Positions 59,705-64,000 of a DNA stretch of 64,000 nt are shown piece by piece; position 1 is the first letter of the stretch, and each line of letters begins with the position of its first letter. Made by a program: the position numbers and the translations under genes. Source of the stretch: Nageia nagi (Eukaryota > Pinophyta); assembly GCA_050084985.1 (NCBI GenBank), contig JBITNC010000001.1, positions 9,424,001 through 9,488,000 on the forward strand, given 5' to 3'. The notes under the pieces are model-generated. The model saw only the letters and a list, made by a program, of their open reading frames with translations, did not search any database and was not told where the DNA came from.

Positions 59705-60200
59705 TGTTAGAATTTGTAATGAAATATTGTGAATATCTAAAATCCTTGTAAATTCAATTAATCACTTAAGGGTATGTAGATACCTTAAGAGATTAATTGA
59801 ATTCTTTAATATGTAGACTTTGACTTTACCAAAGTAGTTAGTTGGTAGGTTGAAGTTAGGTGATACATTTAATGTAACCCTAACCTTACCCTTGGTTAAA
59901 GGAAGGTTAGGGAGGTGCTCTCAAGCTATAAATAGAGGGCCTCTCCTCTTGTAACATATCTAAGTTTTGGAGTAAGATTACTCTACTAGGTTGTGTAGGA
60001 GAGAGCAAGAAAATAGTTGTAAGAGAGGCATAGATTGAGAATAGAGAACTAGTTGTGGATGTACTCCCAAGGAGGGAGGAACCACATTATATTAGTGTCA
60101 TATTGTGTTAATGATGTTCTTAGAATTATAGATGATGAATGATTTAGCTTCCTAGTCTTAGGTCCTTGAGGATTTGTTTAGATCTAGTTCAAATCCTTCA
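59705..60200 (+). mobile_element. solo LTR of another retrotransposon
   Basis: 496 bp starting TGTTAGAATT and ending ATCCTTCA, flanked by the 5-bp duplication aagat. A TATA box (tataaata, 59927-59934) is followed by a GC-richer transcribed-type region. No internal domain or second LTR is left, which fits LTR-LTR recombination. No other copy of this LTR is in the window. Confidence 0.85.
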
Positions 60201-60529
60201 AAGATGATAAACTAAATCCTTATAGGGTGGTTATGATTGAGTTGCTAAATAGCCTTAACTGATATAGTATTGATACCATTCCTAAGACTAATAAAAAATA
60301 TGCATATGCTATGGCAAGTGAAGCCTCTTTGGTACCAATTTAACTTGAAGATGAGGAGACCATTCTCACTATCCATAAGTTAAGTTCTTCATATTACACA
60401 ATTCATATTCATTCTATTTTATCCTATCTTATTACCAATGATGATGATTTTCAAGATTGGTACTTTGATATCTATCATTACTTAAAAGACCAAAGCATTC
60501 CTCCTAGATATACTAATAATGATTGATTA

Positions 60530-61400
60530 AGATTGAGAAGGAATGCTATGAAATATGTTATTATTGGTGATGTTTTATATAGAATATCCTTTTATGGTGC
60601 CTTGTTGAGATGTTTAACATACAATGAGATAGCTACTTCTTTAGAGCAAGCTCATGATGGATTATGTGGTGACCATTTTCATGCCAAACCTCTTTATAAA
60701 AAGATCTTGAGAATAGGGTACTATTGGCCCACTATGGAAGAAGACTATCAAAATTACATGAAATTATGTGTGTAATGCCAAAGGCATGCAAACTTAGGAA
60801 AACAACCCACTCAAGAACTCAATTCCATTATTTATTCTTGGCCCTTTACTACTTGGGGCATATATTTGATTGGTATGATTAATCATCATAGTAGACAAGG
60901 ACACAAATTTATCATCACAACTACAAAATATACTACAAAGTGGGTGGAAGCCATCCCCATGAAGTAAGTTATACAAGAAATTATTTCATTTCTTATAGAA
61001 TACATGATCACTAGATTTGATGTGCCACAAAGGTTGATTATGGATAATGGTCCAAATTTCAAGGGCAAGGATATGTAAGCATTTTGTAAAATTTTTTACA
61101 TCACACAAACCTTTTCTTCAATTTACTATCCTCAAGGCAATGGTCAAGTTGAAGTAACAAATAAGACACTTAAGAGTATTCTTTCCAAAACATGGGATAA
61201 ATACAAAAGAGATTGGCATGAGCAATTAGCATATGCACTATGGGCCTCTAGAACTAGTGCTCGAACAACCATTGGGGCAACCCCCTTTTCATTGGTATAT
61301 GGAGATGAGGCCATTGTCCCACTTGAGTTAGATATTTCTTCATTTAGGATCTATTTACAAGGTGATGCCCTAGATGAGGATGTAAGAAAAGCAATATTAC
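60530..61400 (+). pseudogene. Tat-like integrase, first catalytic Asp lost
   Basis: Zinc domain: AHDGLCGDHFHAKPLYKKIL with YYWPTMEEDYQNYMKLCV and C-Q-R-H, where the pattern should be H-H-C-C. Core: the first catalytic Asp segment is WGIYLIG where the family has WGxDxIG (Asp to Tyr, near 60857-60877). IMDNGPNFKG keeps the second Asp, and GNGQVEVTNKTLKSIL keeps the Glu. Two stops occur. The protein would be unable to join DNA ends. Confidence 0.8.
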
Positions 61401-61710
61401 AATAGTTTTAGATGTTATATGAAAAAAAATTAGAGCCATTGAACATCAAAAGGTATACCATGCCAAATTTAAGAGAGCATTTGGCAATAAGATAAAAGCT
61501 AAAGAGTTCAAAATAGGGTACCTAGTCTTAAAATATAATATCAACAAAACAACAACAAATGAAGAGGCTAAATGCAAATTTGAACCCAATTGGTTGGGCC
61601 CATATGTTGTTGATGCAATAAGATCAAGATCATATAGGTTATCAACTTTCAATGGCAAGGAGAAACCAAAAACCTTTAATGCCATCCATCTCAAGCATTT
61701 TTACACTTAA
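61401..61710 (+). pseudogene. Tat-like integrase C-terminal domain, frame-broken
   Basis: Broken frames with EPNWLGPYVVDAI-like and YRLSTFNGKEKPKTFNAIHL-like segments, the GPF/Y-type end of integrase. It ends near 61710. Confidence 0.6.
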
Positions 61711-62749
61711 AAAGCATAGCTCTATGTCCTTGCAAAATAATTCATATCAAACATAAAGGAACAACTCTTTTTATTTTCTATACAAATCCAAGAAGGACAT
61801 GGTGTTGATGATATGCTTGACTATCAACACGATGCCAATGCTATGCAAAAAAAAAAAAAAACTTGACAATCTTATGTCTTTAGATCATGGACATAAAAAT
61901 GCATGATCATCTATGGCCAATGAAATGGTTAGTGAGAATTCCCTCATTTAAAGTAAACCAGTGATACAACTATTAGCAATTTGTTGACCTTGGATCATCT
62001 CTAATGGATGGTATATTTTGTTATGTATCCACATGGTTTTTTCCTTGAAACCATCTAAAGCATACTACATTTATTTATGGACATGAAAATGCATGATCTT
62101 TTATGGCCATTGATACAACAAGTGAGACTTCACTCACATAAAAGATAAATTGGTGATGCAACCATAAGTAAGATTACTAACATTAAATCATCTCTAATGG
62201 ATGATGTGCTTACTATGCATCCATACCTTTATTTTTTGACTAACACTTAATTATAGGTACATAGATCTAGAAGAATAAAAGCAAATTATGTCAAAACTAG
62301 GGCACCAGCATCATGCTCACTATCTTTCAGGCCACCAATGGTGTACATTTCATTACCATTTCCACCCATCCAAAGCATAACCTCTCTATTTCAAGGCATA
62401 GATATAAGTGAATCAACATACCAAGTATTTGACATAATGGAATGACCAGATTCATAATTAAAATAGTATAAAGAAGGCACATCATATCTTCCATTTCTAG
62501 CCTTAGATATGGATTTTTATAGTCATCCAAACATCATCCAAATATTATTCATGAAGATAGCTTCTTTACTAGCTTTTGCCTTGGCTACTTCACTTAAGGA
62601 TCTTTCCTAGGGCACCCAAGTCAAAAGGGGGGTAGCATAAGGACCCTCATTATCATTCAATTAGTATCAGTAAAAAGATCAAAAAAAAAAATTATAGCTT
62701 GGCTACACTTCTTCTTTGGACATGTAATTTCATTGCTTTAATCACACAT
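61711..62749 (+). other. long 3' untranslated region of Tat-like element
   Basis: Mostly noncoding. It contains two imperfect tandem units of roughly 180-200 bp (61862-62037 and 62068-62222, sharing aaaatgcatgatc and catctctaatggatg). A partly open minus-strand segment (62286-62505) is listed separately. Confidence 0.6.
62286..62505 (-). other. unassigned minus-strand coding-like segment
   Basis: With one frame change and one stop, the minus strand reads ARNGRYDVPSLYYF, then YESGHSIMSNTWYVDSLISM, then WMGGNGNEMYTIGGLKDSEH, and ends in a stop. The residue mix (Gly, Trp, Asp, Glu) looks more like a real protein than the surrounding DNA. I do not recognise it. It could be captured host DNA or chance. 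Confidence 0.25.
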
Positions 62750-62764
62750 CCAAAGAGGGGCAAA

Positions 62765-63406
62765 TGTAGATGCCTCAAAATGAACCTTTATGTATTTTAT
62801 AAATCATTTTAATCCCTTAATAATGTATCATTTTAAAAGGGATTAAAAATGTATAACAAAGGTGTAGGCCATGTATTTAACCCTTGTGGAATGTACAAGG
62901 GGTAAAAATATCAAGGTCATGTAAACTTGTATCATATATAAAAGCACCATTTGATGACCTATAGATTAGGAGTGAATCATGGACTAATAATCATTTCAAG
63001 CTAATATAAATATTATCAATTGAAGATCATTTGAAATATTGCAAGTTGTTTTTTTTTATCTATGTTGCACATCTATTATTCTATAAGTTGCATGTATGTT
63101 AATCATTTGATTATTTGCTAATTCACTCATTGCTACATTCTTATTTACATTCATAATTTTGCTCATCCTACAACATCAATGGTGTGAAAATTATAGGGCA
63201 CCAATGGCATACATATTCATGAATTTATGCTCTATCCTTTGTGTATTTTTTTATTAATAGGAAGAACATAGAATCTAAGTAAATAATATTACATTCCTAT
63301 TACATGTTGTTGCCATATTTCTAATATATGCATCAATATTTACAAAGTAGAGTTATAGTGCATTAATCAACCCCATTTGTGTTAATCACATTATTTACCA
63401 TCTACA
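62765..63406 (+). mobile_element. 3' LTR of Tat-like element
   Basis: 642 bp, matching 55468-56110 with scattered differences. It is preceded by a purine-rich aaagaggggcaaa (polypurine tract, 62752-62764). Confidence 0.88.
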
Positions 63407-63411
63407 AATAG
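63407..63411. repeat. target-site duplication aatag (right)
   Basis: Matches 55463-55467. Confidence 0.88.
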
Positions 63412-63784
63412 AATATGACAATTTGAGTAAGTTAGGGTTAGTTAGTTTTGAAGTAGATGGCCTTAGACTTATGAAGGAATACTCGCTTCCATTTAAGCAT
63501 AAATATAGAAATGTTATTCCTCCTGCATCCTCAGTAAGAGACAAATATTATATTAGGTACCAAAACAAGTTCATATGAGCAAATCAATCCATATGAAATT
63601 ATCAATAAAATCAAGTTTGGGTGTTGCAGTGATAACCCTCTAGATTTTAAAAATAGAAAATAATTTTATATAAAAATTGAGCTAGATACTCATTTTAAAT
63701 ATAAATCTTATCATATTGGGTAATCTCATTCCTTAAGAAAAGAGTGCTAAGTAGAAATTACTGATTATTAAAACAAGATTTATT
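63412..63784 (+). pseudogene. pararetrovirus copy E, right part
   Basis: Homolog of copy A 45530-45900 (gagtaagttagggttagtta and following), the region before RT. It is the direct continuation of the stub at 55416-55467. Confidence 0.8.
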
Positions 63785-64000
63785 ATTAAAAGTAGTTCTA
63801 GACTCACTATTCTAGCTTAGACTTCTCAGGCTCACAAGGGGACTTATTGCTTCTCAACTCGCTTGAAGACTTAGGATTATTCAACTAATGATGCTCAAAT
63901 GAGAAGTGAATGACTTATTTATAGTTTACAAAGGTAGTATGGATGGTCTAGATTAAAACTTAATCACAACTTTAATCTGACCATTGAAAGCTATATAATA
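63785..64000 (-). pseudogene. pararetrovirus 3' region, inverted, cut by window edge
   Basis: From 63785 the DNA is the reverse-complement 3' region (as in 48500-48720 and 52740-52920). It is the same kind of orientation switch as at 53886, at a different base. Confidence 0.75.

Larger units (their letters stand above)
59450..60345 (+). pseudogene. second (archaeal-type) RNase H, split by solo LTR
   Basis: Reads WTLYFDGSKCIFGIGEGILL, YKLDFKCTNNMVEYEALILG and DSQLMVNQ before 59700. After the solo LTR it continues from 60206 with IDTIPKTNKKYAYAMASEAS. The catalytic Asp (FDGS), Glu (EYEAL) and Asp (DSQL) positions are still present. This domain, unlike the usual RNase H, marks the Tat lineage. 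A stop follows MVNQ. Confidence 0.8.
55468..63406 (+). mobile_element. Tat-like Ty3/gypsy retrotransposon lacking RT
   Basis: About 7.94 kb. LTRs 55468-56110 and 62765-63406 (TGTAGATGCC...TACA), a primer site after the left LTR, the polypurine tract aaagaggggcaaa just before the right LTR, and the 5-bp duplication aatag. Gene order is gag, protease, [RT missing], end of RNase H, a second RNase H, integrase, then a long 3' noncoding region. A second, archaeal-type RNase H is the mark of the Tat lineage. A solo LTR (59705-60200) interrupts the second RNase H. All frames are broken. Confidence 0.88.

Overview
This window looks like nuclear DNA of a land plant with a large, repeat-rich genome. 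It is strongly A+T-rich, carries plant-type LTR retrotransposons, a plant CACTA (En/Spm) transposon and endogenous Caulimoviridae-like sequence, and shows no gene I can assign to the host. Nearly every coding stretch is broken by stops and frameshifts. A gymnosperm or another large-genome plant is possible, but the sequence alone does not settle that.

Layout. 1-1804: 5' LTR, primer-binding site and leader of a minus-strand retrotransposon that runs off the left edge. 2611-3952: one end of a CACTA-like element. 3953-16533: a nearly complete ~12.6 kb CACTA transposon with a 3-bp target duplication (ggt), 23-bp subterminal repeats, a minus-strand TnpA-like multi-exon relic and a plus-strand TNP2-type transposase relic. 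17.1-17.9 kb: degenerate CCCTAA arrays. 18029-31131: a minus-strand Ty3/gypsy element split by a second, younger gypsy element (23032-30088, target duplication accaa). 31.1-35.3 kb: decayed LTR-like DNA with a ~300-bp tandem repeat. 35.3-42.35 kb: a second TnpA-like relic, then TTAGGG-like higher-order repeats and ATGTTAATG arrays. 42.35-55.47 kb, resuming after 63.41 kb: a mosaic of endogenous pararetrovirus copies in alternating orientation, including a ~1.35 kb inverted repeat around 48.27 kb. One copy contains a complete 253-bp TRIM element. 55468-63406: a Tat-like gypsy element inserted in the virus cluster (target duplication aatag). It lacks its reverse transcriptase and contains a solo LTR (59705-60200, target duplication aagat).

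The nesting gives a relative history. Virus-like DNA arrived first, was rearranged into inverted copies, and was then hit by the TRIM and by the Tat-like element; the Tat-like element was later hit by the solo-LTR family. In the left half, the inner gypsy element is younger than the outer one, and the CACTA inserted into a repeat whose uninterrupted relative survives at 17.81 kb. The most unusual items are the pararetrovirus inverted repeat, the intact TRIM with a paralogous empty site, and the CACTA with divergently arranged genes.
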